Shown: piece after piece, positions 7,454 to 17,099 of the stretch
Layout: every line of letters begins with the position of its first letter
How positions within the stretch are numbered: the stretch's first letter is position 1
Assembly (NCBI RefSeq): GCF_014534655.1
Contig: NZ_JACVVD010000010.1
Coordinates: 209,824-273,823, forward strand
DNA length: 64,000 nucleotides
Direction of reading: 5' to 3'
Source: Paenibacillus sedimenti
GTDB lineage: Bacteria; Bacillota; Bacilli; Paenibacillales; NBRC-103111
Made by a program: the position numbers and the translations under genes
The notes under the pieces: model-generated
What the model was told of the DNA's origin: nothing
Databases searched by the model: none
The model's input: the letters and a program-made list of their open reading frames with translations, nothing else

Positions 7454-8713
7454 CTATTTCAATGCTTTCATCGCAATATCCGTGCGGTAATGCTTTCCGT
7501 CAAAATGAATCCGGTCCGCGTTAGCGTACGCTTTCTGACGCGCTTCCACGATGTCTCTGCCAAGGCCGGTAATGCCAAGCACACGTCCGCCGTTCGTTAC
7601 GATTTGTCCGTCCTTCAGCGCGGTTCCGGCGTGGAAAACGATAGCGTCCTGGACTTGATCCAATCCGGAGATTGGCAAACCTTTCGGATACGACCCCGGG
7701 TATCCTTCTGAGGCAACGATCACGCAAACCGCTGCTTCGTCGCTCCATTCGATCGGCTGCTCGGCCAACGTGCCGTTATTGATCGCAAGGAATATATCGA
7801 GCAGATCCGTTTTCAGACGAGGTAAAATAACCTGCGTCTCCGGATCGCCGAAGCGTGCGTTGAACTCGATCGTTTTTACGCCGTTCTGCGTGAGGATGAG
7901 CCCAGCGTAGAGTACGCCCTTGAAAGGCCGGCCTTCTTTCACCATCGCATCGGCCGTCGGCTGCACGATGTTGTCAATCGCTTCCTGCACGATCGATTGC
8001 GGGATGTGCGGCAGCGGCGAGTAGGTGCCCATGCCGCCTGTATTCGGGCCTTTGTCGTTGTCGAAGACCGGCTTATGGTCCTGCGAAGGCACCATCGGAC
8101 GAACGGTCGAGCCATCGACGAAAGCGAGCAGCGACATCTCTTGACCGGTCAGGAATTCCTCGATGACCACACTCGCCCCGGACGCACCGAACACTTGATC
8201 CACCATGATGTCGTGCAGCGCCGCTTCGGCTTCTTCCATGGTGTGGGCGACAGTTACGCCTTTACCCGCGGCTAATCCGTCGGCTTTAATCACAATCGGC
8301 GCCGATTGGCTGCGGAGATAGGCGAGCGCCGGCTCATATGCGTTGAACGTCTCATACTTCGCCGTCGGAATGTTATACTTCTTTAGCAGCTCCTTCATGA
8401 ACACCTTGCTGCCTTCAATGATCGCGGCATTGGCGCGCGGTCCGAACGCTGCGATGCCTTTGCCTTCCAGATGGTCGACAAGACCCGCTGCAAGCGGATC
8501 GTCAGGCGCGACCATGACGAGGTCGATCTGCTGCTCTTTCGCAAACGTGCTGATCTCCTCGAACTGCAGCTCCGTAATGGGCACGCACTCGGCAAGCTCA
8601 GCGATTCCGCCATTACCAGGCGCACAGAATAGCTTGCTCACCTTCGGACTTTTGCTAAGCGACCAAACGATCGCATGCTCGCGGCCGCCCCGGCCAATAA
8701 CTAAAATACGCAT
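7454..8713 (-). CDS. purD: phosphoribosylamine-glycine ligase (GARS)
   Basis: Joins phosphoribosylamine, glycine and ATP to give GAR, the second step of IMP synthesis. The 419-residue protein has the N-terminal signature LVIGRGGREHAIVWSL, the ATP-grasp core with KADGLAAGKGVTVAHT, and the metal-binding end of the fold in IEFNARFGDPETQVIL. The start is ATG 8713, 9 nt after GAGGGG; the ATG at 8734 lacks an SD. It is the last gene of the operon, 98 nt after purH. Confidence 0.97.
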   Translation of the reverse strand: MRILVIGRGGREHAIVWSLSKSPKVSKLFCAPGNGGIAELAECVPITELQFEEISTFAKEQQIDLVMVAPDDPLAAGLVDHLEGKGIAAFGPRANAAIIEGSKVFMKELLKKYNIPTAKYETFNAYEPALAYLRSQSAPIVIKADGLAAGKGVTVAHTMEEAEAALHDIMVDQVFGASGASVVIEEFLTGQEMSLLAFVDGSTVRPMVPSQDHKPVFDNDKGPNTGGMGTYSPLPHIPQSIVQEAIDNIVQPTADAMVKEGRPFKGVLYAGLILTQNGVKTIEFNARFGDPETQVILPRLKTDLLDIFLAINNGTLAEQPIEWSDEAAVCVIVASEGYPGSYPKGLPISGLDQVQDAIVFHAGTALKDGQIVTNGGRVLGITGLGRDIVEARQKAYANADRIHFDGKHYRTDIAMKALK

Positions 8714-8811
8714 ATGGTCATACCCCTCTCTCATGGGGAATGCCCACGGTCCGCGTGTCTGCCGATCGTGAGCATTCTTAATTATAATCCTGGTTTAAAC
8801 AAACAATTGAA

Positions 8812-10359
8812 TTAATGTTTGAAGTGTCTTACGCCTGTCATAATCATAGCGATGCCGTTCTCGTTCGCTACGCGGATGGATTCCTCGTCCTTGATTGAAC
8901 CCCCCGGCTGAATAACAGCCGTGATGCCGGCTTTTGCCGCCATTTCGAGCGTGTCTCCCATTGGGAAGAACGCATCGGAAGCGAGTACGGAGCCTTTGGC
9001 TTTGTCGCCGGCTTGCTCGATGGCGATTTTCGCCGCGCCTACGCGGTTCATTTGTCCGGCGCCTACGCCGACTGTCATATCGTCAGCCGCGAGTACGATT
9101 GCGTTAGATTTAACGTGCTTAACTACTTTCCACGCGAAAAGCAGCTGTTTCAGTTCCTCTTCCGTCGGCTGACGTTCGGTGACGACCTTCAGGTCGGCGT
9201 CTGTAAGCTGGTAAGCATCGCTGTCTTGAACGAGCATGCCGCCTTCAACGGAAGTGATCACCGGCTCCGCTTTGCGGCCGGTTACTGTATCTAAGCCGCT
9301 TACTTTGAGCAAGCGAATGTTTTTCTTTTTCTCGAGGATTTCGAGTGCTCCCGGCGTGAAATCCGGAGCGATGACGATTTCCAAAAAGATTTCGTGCAGC
9401 AGCTGCGCCGTCGCTTCATCAACCGTGCGGTTCGCTGCCACGATGCCGCCGAAAATCGAAGTCGGATCGGCCGCGTATGCTTTTTGGTACGCTTCAAGTA
9501 CCGTTGTACCGATGCCTACGCCGCAAGGATTCATGTGCTTAACGGCAACAACCGCAGGCTCGCTGAATTCTTTAACGATCTGAAGCGCCGTATTCGCATC
9601 GTTAATATTGTTGTAGGATAACTCTTTACCGTGCAATTGTTCTGCTGTCGTAATGTTGCCTGCAGCCGCGTTCGGCTTGCGGTAGAAAGCAGCTTTTTGG
9701 TGAGGATTTTCTCCGTAACGAAGTTCCTGCACTTTTTCGTAAGTAACTGTGTAACGTTCTGGGTAAGGCTCGCCCACTTGCTTGGACAAGTAGTCGGAGA
9801 TCAGGGCATCGTAAGAGCCTGTGTGGCGGAACACTTTCGCAGCCAAGCGTTTGCGGGTATCAAGGGTCGTGTCGCCGCCCTCTTGCACTTCTTCCAGCAC
9901 CTGCGCGTAATCCGCCGCATCCACAACAACCGTTACGAACGCGTGGTTTTTCGCTGCTGAACGAAGCATTGTCGGTCCGCCGATATCGATGTTCTCGATC
10001 GCATCCTCATACGTTACATTCGGCTTCGCAATCGTCTCGGCAAAAGGATACAAATTCACGACGACCAGATCGATATAGTCAAGTCCGAGCTGCTTCATGC
10101 TCTCTTGATGCTCAACGTTATCGCGTACCGCAAGCAGACCGCTGTGTACGGCCGGATGCAGCGTTTTAACGCGGCCGTCCATGATTTCCGGGAACCCAGT
10201 AACCTCGGAGATTCCGATGACCGGCACCCCTTTTTCCTTCAACAAACTTTGCGTACCGCCTGTGGAAATGATCTCGACGCCCAGCTTCGCCAGCTCGCCG
10301 GCGAATTCAACGATACCCGTTTTGTCGGACACGCTGATCAGTGCTCTTTTGATAGCCAC
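8812..10359 (-). CDS. purH: bifunctional AICAR transformylase / IMP cyclohydrolase
   Basis: Catalyses the last two steps to IMP. The 515-residue protein has the cyclohydrolase domain first (residues 1-200; ALISVSDKTGIVEFA, then STGGTQSLL and GRVKTLHPAVHSG) and the AICAR transformylase domain afterwards (RYGENPHQKAAFY, VKHMNPCGVG, SDAFFPMGD). The length is normal for the family. It is separated from the upstream purN by an unusual 500-bp repeat-bearing gap, so it may depend on read-through or on a second promoter that I could not identify. Confidence 0.97.
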   Translation of the reverse strand: MAIKRALISVSDKTGIVEFAGELAKLGVEIISTGGTQSLLKEKGVPVIGISEVTGFPEIMDGRVKTLHPAVHSGLLAVRDNVEHQESMKQLGLDYIDLVVVNLYPFAETIAKPNVTYEDAIENIDIGGPTMLRSAAKNHAFVTVVVDAADYAQVLEEVQEGGDTTLDTRKRLAAKVFRHTGSYDALISDYLSKQVGEPYPERYTVTYEKVQELRYGENPHQKAAFYRKPNAAAGNITTAEQLHGKELSYNNINDANTALQIVKEFSEPAVVAVKHMNPCGVGIGTTVLEAYQKAYAADPTSIFGGIVAANRTVDEATAQLLHEIFLEIVIAPDFTPGALEILEKKKNIRLLKVSGLDTVTGRKAEPVITSVEGGMLVQDSDAYQLTDADLKVVTERQPTEEELKQLLFAWKVVKHVKSNAIVLAADDMTVGVGAGQMNRVGAAKIAIEQAGDKAKGSVLASDAFFPMGDTLEMAAKAGITAVIQPGGSIKDEESIRVANENGIAMIMTGVRHFKH

Positions 10360-10460
10360 TTTGCTTCCTCCCAGAAAATGATTTTTATATATAAAAATAG
10401 TACATGCCGCCGAAAACGGAAACTCGACTATACCTCTTTACTTGCTCGCCTTCGCTGATA

Positions 10461-10618
10461 CTCCAAAACTCAGCAAGTTACGCTCTGCCGATCATGTTAC
10501 TCAAAATCGTTAATTTACTGAATTACTACCACTCATGCTTATTCAAAACCGCTGGCAAATTACGTTCTACCGTTAATGTTACTTAAAAGCGATAATTTAT
10601 TGCTTAAACCTCACACTA
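10461..10618. repeat. two diverged direct repeats, about 75 bp each
   Basis: Copy 1 (10461-10534) and copy 2 (10541-10618) share the order CAAAAC, GCAAATTACG or GCAAGTTACG, TCTRCCG, ATGTTACT-AAAA, CG-TAATTTA-TG and an end ACCACT or CTCACACT, with point differences and small indels. They are noncoding and lie in the purN-purH gap. Confidence 0.6.
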
Positions 10619-10641
10619 GTTAGGCCCTTATATCGAGTTAC

Positions 10642-10830
10642 TAACAGCAAAAAATGCTGTTAAAAACATCCAAGCCTGTGCCCTAGTCAATTTACCTGCA
10701 AAAAATGCTGTAAATTCCGCATAAATGTGTTCTGAGTACAAGTACACTGTGAATTAACAGCACTTTTTGCAAGATTCAACGCTAATAAGCTGAAATAAGC
10801 TAAATTACAGGCACTTATTGCTATTAATTG
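10642..10830. repeat. cluster of short palindromic elements (ACAGCA-N-TGCTGT type)
   Basis: A perfect 8-bp inverted repeat TAACAGCA-aaaaa-TGCTGTTA (10642-10662) is followed by related imperfect copies, TTTACCTGCA/TGCTGTAAA at about 10691-10714, TTAACAGCACTTTTTGCAA near 10755, and TTACAGGCACTTATTGCT near 10807. No ORF of note occurs in the gap. These look like dispersed intergenic repeats; hairpin-forming ability may affect mRNA between purN and purH. Confidence 0.55.
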
Positions 10831-10859
10831 TATAAGATGACCCGCCCGGCATATAACAC

Positions 10860-11471
10860 CTACAACCGAAGGCTCACCCGGCGCCCGTCGATGCTGACGC
10901 GGCCCTCGCGCAGCCAGCGGATGACCTGCGGCAGCAGCACATGCTCAGCCGCATGGATGCGCTCGGCGAGCGAGTCCGCGGTCTCGTGCTCGTGAATCTC
11001 GACGCTGCGCTGGGCGATGATCGGTCCGGAATCCAGCCCGCCGTCCACGAAGTGAACGGTCACGCCGGTTTGCTTCACGCCGTACTCCACCGCCTGCTCG
11101 ATGGCGCGGACGCCAGGGAACGAAGGCAGCAGCGAGGGATGAATGTTGATCATTCGGCCGTAATAAGGCACGACCAGCACATTCGTGATGATCCGCATGT
11201 ATCCCGCCATGACGATCAGATCCACTTGGCGCTCCTGCAGTTCCTGCAGAATCAAAGACTCATAGGCTTCCCTGCTGGCATACTCCTTCGGCCGAAACGC
11301 AAACACCGGCACCTTCGCTTCTTTTGCGCGTTCCACCACGAACGCATTCGGACGATCACAGACAAGAAGCTCGATGCTGACATCAAGCTTCCCCTTCTGT
11401 ACCTGATCGACGATTGCTTGAAAATTCGAGCCGCTGCCTGAGGCAAAGACGGCAATCCGATAAGGCTGCAT
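10860..11471 (-). CDS. purN: GAR transformylase (10-formyl-THF dependent)
   Basis: Transfers formyl from 10-formyltetrahydrofolate to GAR. The 203-residue protein contains FASGSGSNFQAIVDQV (phosphate binding), VMAGYMRIITN, NIHPSLLPSFPG with the catalytic Asn and His, and TVHFVDGGLDSGPII with the catalytic Asp. Length is normal. Its start is 3 nt from the purM stop, indicating tight coupling. Confidence 0.96.
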   Translation of the reverse strand: MQPYRIAVFASGSGSNFQAIVDQVQKGKLDVSIELLVCDRPNAFVVERAKEAKVPVFAFRPKEYASREAYESLILQELQERQVDLIVMAGYMRIITNVLVVPYYGRMINIHPSLLPSFPGVRAIEQAVEYGVKQTGVTVHFVDGGLDSGPIIAQRSVEIHEHETADSLAERIHAAEHVLLPQVIRWLREGRVSIDGRRVSLRL

Positions 11472-11474
11472 GAC

Positions 11475-12515
11475 TTACACCTCGGCTCCTTGGAAGGTAA
11501 CCACGCGCTCGCCTTCAGTTACGACGCCGAGCCGGTATACCTTCTCGCCTTGTTTTTCAGCAGCTGCGATTGCTTTCTCCGCATCATCCGCGCCAACGAT
11601 AATCACCATGCCGATACCCATGTTAAACGTGCGGAACATATCGTTGTTGCTAATGCCGCCCTCGCGCTGCATCAATTCAAAAATCGGCAGAATCGGCCAT
11701 GAGCCGTATTGGATTTCTACATTCACGCCATCCGGAAGGACGCGAGGAATATTTTCGATAAAACCGCCGCCCGTAATATGCGCCATGCCTTTAATGCTGA
11801 CTTCCTCCAACATCCCCAGCACCGGCTTCACATATAAACGAGTTGGCTCCAGCAGCACATTGCCAAGCTTATCCCCAAGCTCTTCCACATGCCCTTGAAG
11901 CGTATACCCTTTATCCTCCAGCAAAAGCTTGCGCACAAGAGAGAACCCGTTGCTGTGCACACCGCTAGAAGCCAGACCCAGAACGACGTCTCCGGGACAG
12001 ATGGTGGTGCCGTCGATGATTTTTTTCTTGTCGACGATCCCTACGGTAAAGCCGGCAATGTCATACTCCCCCGACGCATACATGCCCGGCATTTCCGCCG
12101 TTTCGCCGCCGATCAGCGCACAGCCTGACTCCGCGCAGCCGTCAGCGATCCCTTTGACAATCGCTTCAATCTTCTCTGGAACTACACGATCACATGCGAG
12201 ATAGTCGAGGAAAAAAAGCGGCTCCGCGCCCTGAACTATAATATCGTTCACGCACATCGCGACCGCATCGATCCCGATCGTATCGTGCTTGTCCATCGCA
12301 AAAGCGATTTTCAGCTTGGTGCCCACGCCGTCCGTTCCGGATACGAGCACTGGCTCCTCGTACTTGTCCTTGTTCAAACCGAACAGCCCGCCGAAGCCGC
12401 CGAGGTCAGTCAGCACTTCAGGACGGAATGTCCGTTTCACGTGTTTCTTCATCCGTTCTACTGCTTCGTTCCCCGCCGCGATATCGACTCCAGCCTTTTT
12501 GTAAGCATCCGACAC
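11475..12515 (-). CDS. purM: AIR synthetase (FGAM cyclo-ligase)
   Basis: ATP-dependent ring closure of FGAM to AIR. The 346-residue protein shows the PurM-family motifs SGTDGVGTKLKIA, AMCVNDIIVQGAEPLFFLDY, GGETAEMPGMY and the glycine-rich AHITGGGFIENIPR. It lies between purF and purN in normal Bacillus order, 83 nt after purF. Confidence 0.97.
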   Translation of the reverse strand: MSDAYKKAGVDIAAGNEAVERMKKHVKRTFRPEVLTDLGGFGGLFGLNKDKYEEPVLVSGTDGVGTKLKIAFAMDKHDTIGIDAVAMCVNDIIVQGAEPLFFLDYLACDRVVPEKIEAIVKGIADGCAESGCALIGGETAEMPGMYASGEYDIAGFTVGIVDKKKIIDGTTICPGDVVLGLASSGVHSNGFSLVRKLLLEDKGYTLQGHVEELGDKLGNVLLEPTRLYVKPVLGMLEEVSIKGMAHITGGGFIENIPRVLPDGVNVEIQYGSWPILPIFELMQREGGISNNDMFRTFNMGIGMVIIVGADDAEKAIAAAEKQGEKVYRLGVVTEGERVVTFQGAEV

Positions 12516-12598
12516 TTCGCTTCCACTCCTTATATTTGTCTATGAAAGGGAGGTTACCCTCCCGTTTTTCCGAATTTCCACTCATCTTACCCGCAGCT

Positions 12599-14131
12599 TT
12601 AATCGCAAGCGCAGCCCACTTTTCCTGTATCAACAATTTCCGTCGGATAATTGTTGTTGAAGCAGGCCATGCAGTAGCCGCTTTGGTCGCCGGCAGAACC
12701 TGTCCCGATGGAATCGAGCAGCCCTTCTTGCGTGAGGAAATGCAACGAATCCGCATTAATCGCTTTGCGAATTTCTTCGACGGAATTCATCGCGGCGATC
12801 AACTCTTTGCGGCTGGGTGTATCGATCCCATAATAGCAAGGGTTCATAAAAGGCGGCGAAGAGATGCGCACATGCACTTCCGTTGCGCCCGCTTCACGAA
12901 GCAGATTCACGATGCGCAAGCTGGTCGTCCCGCGCACGATTGAATCGTCGATCATGACGACGCGTTTACCTTCGACCACTTTGCGAACGGCGCTGAGCTT
13001 CATTTTCACGCCTTGCTCCCGAAGCTCTTGGCTCGGTTGAATGAACGTACGGCCCGTATAGCGGTTCTTGATCAAACCAAGCTCGTAAGGAATACCCGTC
13101 TGTTCCGCATAACCGATCGCAGCTGAAATACTCGAATCCGGCACGCCAGTCACAACGTCGGCATCCACGAACGATTCCATGGCGAGACGCTTGCCCATCC
13201 GCTTTCGCGCGGAGTGGATGTTGATCGCGTCAATATCGCTGTCCGGACGCGCGAAGTAGATGTACTCCATCGCGCAAATCGAACGCTTGCCGCTTTCAGC
13301 GAAACGATCTTCATGGAATCCGTCACGATCCAGAACAAGGATTTCACCTGGTTGAACATCACGGAGATACGTGCCGCCAACGGCGTCAAAAGCACAGGAC
13401 TCCGAAGCGAACAAGTATGCATCGCCAAGTCTGCCCATCATTAAAGGACGCAAACCGTTCGGATCGAGCGCAGCAATCAGCTTATCGTTGGTCATGATCA
13501 GGAAGGCAAAGCCTCCGATCACTTGCTTCAAAGCATCTTTGACCGCATCCAAGATGTCATCGTGCTCGGAACGGGCGATCAGATGCGCAAGCACTTCTGT
13601 ATCGCTCGTCGTTTGGAAGATCGAGCCTTTGCGCTCCAGCTCCCGCTTAATAATGTTCGCATTGTCGAGATTTCCGTTCGTCGCAATGGCCAGTTCGCCC
13701 TCGCGGTATTTGAACACGAGCGGCTGTGCGTTAGCCAGCTTGCTTTCGCCCGCTGTTGAGTAGCGCACATGCGCGATGGCAGAAGAACCCGTCAATGGAG
13801 GCAATGTCTCATTGTTGAACACTTCTTTGGCAAGTCCCATACCGCGGTAATAGTTGAACTTTTCGCCATCTGTCGTACAAATGCCCGCGCTTTCCTGTCC
13901 GCGATGCTGAAGGGCGTGAAGCCCGTAATAACAAAGCGAGGAAGCGTCGGGATGACCATACACCCCGAACACCCCGCACTCTTCATTCAGCTTGTCAAAC
14001 AACCCGCCATGGCCAGCTACACCTTCGTTGTAATATTCACCTGTCCAAAGCTCATGCTGCCCATTGCCCAATTCAACACTAGGAGCAGCAGGAAGCTTCA
14101 GGGCCCCGGTTTGTTTCACGCCATTAGACAT
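12599..14131 (-). CDS. purF: glutamine PRPP amidotransferase
   Basis: Commits PRPP to purine synthesis by making phosphoribosylamine. Of 510 residues, the first 51 precede the catalytic cysteine in EECGVFGVYG, so a long propeptide must be removed; the Bacillus subtilis leader is about 11 residues. The glutaminase domain follows (HRGQESAG), then the PRTase loop VVMIDDSIVRGTT. Cysteines near the end (YCMACFNN and VGCACD) fit the 4Fe-4S class. SD GGAAGGA lies 8 nt before the ATG, inside the purL 3' end (16-nt overlap), supporting the long form. Confidence 0.95.
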   Translation of the reverse strand: MSNGVKQTGALKLPAAPSVELGNGQHELWTGEYYNEGVAGHGGLFDKLNEECGVFGVYGHPDASSLCYYGLHALQHRGQESAGICTTDGEKFNYYRGMGLAKEVFNNETLPPLTGSSAIAHVRYSTAGESKLANAQPLVFKYREGELAIATNGNLDNANIIKRELERKGSIFQTTSDTEVLAHLIARSEHDDILDAVKDALKQVIGGFAFLIMTNDKLIAALDPNGLRPLMMGRLGDAYLFASESCAFDAVGGTYLRDVQPGEILVLDRDGFHEDRFAESGKRSICAMEYIYFARPDSDIDAINIHSARKRMGKRLAMESFVDADVVTGVPDSSISAAIGYAEQTGIPYELGLIKNRYTGRTFIQPSQELREQGVKMKLSAVRKVVEGKRVVMIDDSIVRGTTSLRIVNLLREAGATEVHVRISSPPFMNPCYYGIDTPSRKELIAAMNSVEEIRKAINADSLHFLTQEGLLDSIGTGSAGDQSGYCMACFNNNYPTEIVDTGKVGCACD

Positions 14132-16362
14132 GGAATCGCATCCTTCCAGACCTTTTCCAGCTCGCTTACCGGAGACTGGATTCGCTGTTCGCCGTTAACC
14201 GATATGTTTAGTTCTGTACCTGTGACTGTTCCGATTTCCTGATAAGGGACGCCCTGCGAAGCGATCCAGTGTTTCAAAGCGTCTGCTTTATCTGGAGCAG
14301 CTGTCAGCAGGATACGGGATTGGCTTTCGCTGAACAGCGCGAAGTCTGCGCGAAGCTCAGTTTTAACAGCTACTTGTGCGCCCAGGCGTCCGCTGATGCT
14401 GCTCTCTGCGAGCGCTACAGCAAGTCCGCCCTCAGACAAGTCATGTGCCGAAGCAACCAGACCTTCTTGAATCGCCTTCAACACTGCGCCTTGCAGGCGT
14501 TTCTCAACAGCCAAGTCCAACTCAGGCGGACGGCCTTCCGTAACGCCATGTACAACATATTGGAATTCGCTGCCGCCGAGTTCTGCTTTCGTCTCGCCGA
14601 GCAGGATGATGATGTCGCCTTCGTTCTTGAAGCTTTGTGTCGTAATGTGATCGATGTCATGAACCAAACCTACCATCCCGATAACCGGAGTCGGGTAGAT
14701 TGCGCCTTTGGCGTTCTCATTGTACAAAGACACGTTACCGCCGATAACCGGAGCGTCCAGCACGCGGCAAGCTTCAGCCATACCGTCAGTCGCTTTCTCC
14801 AGCTGCCAGAAAATCTCCGGCTTATCCGGACTGCCGAAGTTCAGGTTGTCCGTCACAGCCAGCGGCTCGGCGCCGGAGCAAACGACGTTGCGCGCTGCTT
14901 CGGAGACAGCGATCCGTCCGCCCACTTCCGGATCGAGGTACACGTAACGCCCGTTGCAGTCGGTCGTCATCGCCAGCCCCTTGCGGGTGCCGCGAATGGT
15001 TACGACCGCTGCGTCCGAACCCGGGCGCACTGCCGTATCCGTACGAACCATGTAGTCATACTGGTTGTACACCCACTCTTTGTTCGCGACCGTCGGAGAC
15101 GCGAGCACTTGCTTCAACGCATCCGTCAAATCCGTTACCTCAGGGTAACGAGTCGTGTCGATGGATGCGTTCGCCTCGTAGTAAGCCGGCACCTTGCTCG
15201 GCTTATTGTACACCGGGCACTCGTCGACGAGTGCCCCTACAGGCATGTCACCCACGACCTCGCCGTGGTGGATCAAACGCAAGCGACCGTCATCGGTCAC
15301 CTTTCCGACTTTCGCGCAGTGCAAGCCCCAGCGCTCAAAAATCCCCTTCGCTTGCGCCTCATGCTTCGGCTCAACGACGAACAGCATGCGCTCCTGCGAC
15401 TCGGACAGCATCATTTCATAGGCTGTCATGCCCTCTTCGCGCTGCGGCACCTCATCGAGGTAAAGCTCCATGCCGTTCCCCGCTTTACTTGCCATCTCGG
15501 CGCTGGAGCATGTAAGCCCCGCTGCGCCCATATCTTGAATTCCGAGCACGATGCCAGAATTGATAAGCTCCAAGCACGCTTCCAGCACGAGCTTTTCCAT
15601 GAACGGATCGCCCACTTGCACCGCCGGGCGCTTCGCTTCGGACTCTGCCGTCAGCTCTTCCGACGCGAACGTCGCGCCGTGGATACCGTCGCGGCCTGTC
15701 GCCGGGCCGACGTAGAATACCGGGTTGCCAACGCCTTTGGCAACGCCGCGTTGGATCTTGTCGTGGTCGATGAGACCGACGCACATGGCGTTAACGAGCG
15801 GGTTCCCCTCGTAGCTCTCGTCGAACATCACTTCGCCGCCTACAGTCGGAATGCCGATACAGTTCCCGTATCCGGCGATTCCCGAGACGACGTGCTCGAA
15901 CAAATACTTCACGCGGTCGTTTTGCAGCTTACCGAACCTGAGTGAGTTCAGCAGCGCTACCGGACGCGCGCCCATCGAGAAGATATCGCGGATAATCCCG
16001 CCAACGCCCGTCGCTGCGCCTTGATATGGCTCAATCGCCGATGGGTGGTTGTGACTTTCGATTTTGAAAACAACGGCTTGGTTGTCGCCGATATCTACGA
16101 TCCCTGCGCCTTCGCCGGGTCCCATCAGGACGCGAGGTCCTGTCGTCGGGAACTTGCGAAGCACAGGTTTGGAATTTTTATAAGAGCAATGTTCGGACCA
16201 CATGACGCTGAATACGCCGATCTCCACATAGTTCGGATTGCGTCCGAGGAAGCCGCAGATTTTGGCGTACTCGTCATCGGTTACGCCCATCTGCTTGTAA
16301 ATTTTCTGCTCCGCGATTTGCTCGGCTGTTGGTTCCTTAGCGGATAGCTGCTGCTGCGCCAT
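14116..16362 (-). CDS. purL: FGAM synthase subunit II
   Basis: Large catalytic subunit of the PurS-PurL-PurQ FGAM synthetase, the small-PurL type of Gram-positives (748 residues). Motifs include SEHCSYKNSKPVL, VFKIESHNHPSAIEPYQGAATGVGGI, the second-half pair PGSDAAVVTIRGTRKG, and GGNVSLYNE. Its 5' end overlaps purQ by 26 nt and its 3' end overlaps purF by 16 nt. A 558-codon open frame on the opposite strand is a shadow. Confidence 0.97.
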   Translation of the reverse strand: MAQQQLSAKEPTAEQIAEQKIYKQMGVTDDEYAKICGFLGRNPNYVEIGVFSVMWSEHCSYKNSKPVLRKFPTTGPRVLMGPGEGAGIVDIGDNQAVVFKIESHNHPSAIEPYQGAATGVGGIIRDIFSMGARPVALLNSLRFGKLQNDRVKYLFEHVVSGIAGYGNCIGIPTVGGEVMFDESYEGNPLVNAMCVGLIDHDKIQRGVAKGVGNPVFYVGPATGRDGIHGATFASEELTAESEAKRPAVQVGDPFMEKLVLEACLELINSGIVLGIQDMGAAGLTCSSAEMASKAGNGMELYLDEVPQREEGMTAYEMMLSESQERMLFVVEPKHEAQAKGIFERWGLHCAKVGKVTDDGRLRLIHHGEVVGDMPVGALVDECPVYNKPSKVPAYYEANASIDTTRYPEVTDLTDALKQVLASPTVANKEWVYNQYDYMVRTDTAVRPGSDAAVVTIRGTRKGLAMTTDCNGRYVYLDPEVGGRIAVSEAARNVVCSGAEPLAVTDNLNFGSPDKPEIFWQLEKATDGMAEACRVLDAPVIGGNVSLYNENAKGAIYPTPVIGMVGLVHDIDHITTQSFKNEGDIIILLGETKAELGGSEFQYVVHGVTEGRPPELDLAVEKRLQGAVLKAIQEGLVASAHDLSEGGLAVALAESSISGRLGAQVAVKTELRADFALFSESQSRILLTAAPDKADALKHWIASQGVPYQEIGTVTGTELNISVNGEQRIQSPVSELEKVWKDAIPCLMA

Positions 16363-17035
16363 GTTTCTCCCTCCAAGTGTTCAGAATCGATGTGAACATT
16401 CTTTTGCCGTCCGCCGACCCGAGGAGCTCATGAATGGCGCGCTCCGGATGGGGCATCATACCTACTACGTTACCGGCTTTATTACAAATTCCGGCAATAT
16501 CGTCTACCGAACCGTTCGGGTTATTGCCTGCTTCATAACGGAATACGATCTGATTGTTCTCTTGCAGTTCTTTCAGCGTTGCATCGTCACAGTAGTAGTT
16601 CCCTTCACCGTGCGCAATCGGAATATTGATCAGCTCACCTTCCGCATAATCCCGCGTAAATGGCGTTGCATTGTTCTCAACACGCAAAAGCGCCTGATGA
16701 CAGCGGAATTTCATGCCGTTGTTGCGGAGCAGTGCTCCCGGCAACAATCTTGCTTCCGTCAGCACTTGGAATCCGTTGCAAATACCAAGAATGTATTTGC
16801 CCTCTTCAGCTGCTTTTACTACAGCTTTCATCACGTTCGTGAACTGTGCAATCGCTCCGCAGCGCAGATAGTCTCCATAGGAGAATCCGCCCGGCACGAG
16901 GATGCAGTCGTATTTGGACAAATCGTCCGCCGTATGCCATACATAGTCGACCGGTTGGCCGATCGTATCTTCAACTGCTTTGTAGCAGTCAATGTCGCAG
17001 TTCGATCCCGGAAACACAAGAACCGCAAAATTCAT
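16337..17035 (-). CDS. purQ: FGAM synthase subunit I (glutaminase)
   Basis: Class I glutamine amidotransferase that supplies ammonia to PurL. The 232-residue protein has VLVFPGSNCDIDC at the start, the nucleophile elbow GICNGFQVLTEA with its Cys, and HGEGNY plus MMPHPERAI bearing the catalytic His and Glu. Normal length. It sits between purS and purL. Confidence 0.97.
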   Translation of the reverse strand: MNFAVLVFPGSNCDIDCYKAVEDTIGQPVDYVWHTADDLSKYDCILVPGGFSYGDYLRCGAIAQFTNVMKAVVKAAEEGKYILGICNGFQVLTEARLLPGALLRNNGMKFRCHQALLRVENNATPFTRDYAEGELINIPIAHGEGNYYCDDATLKELQENNQIVFRYEAGNNPNGSVDDIAGICNKAGNVVGMMPHPERAIHELLGSADGKRMFTSILNTWREKHGAAAAIR

Positions 17036-17099
17036 GTCGATCTCTCCTTAGAGTTTTGCTTTAGCAAAACTAGCATCGTAAGCATATTCTTATGGTTTG

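Noticed and set aside
10642..10830. CRISPR array from the repeated ACAGCA/TGCTGT units
   Set aside because: Units are short, degenerate and irregularly spaced, and there are no cas genes.
14269..15945. 558-codon open frame opposite purL
   Set aside because: It is a shadow of the GC-biased third codon positions of purL, has no SD and gives an Arg/His-rich protein with no domain.
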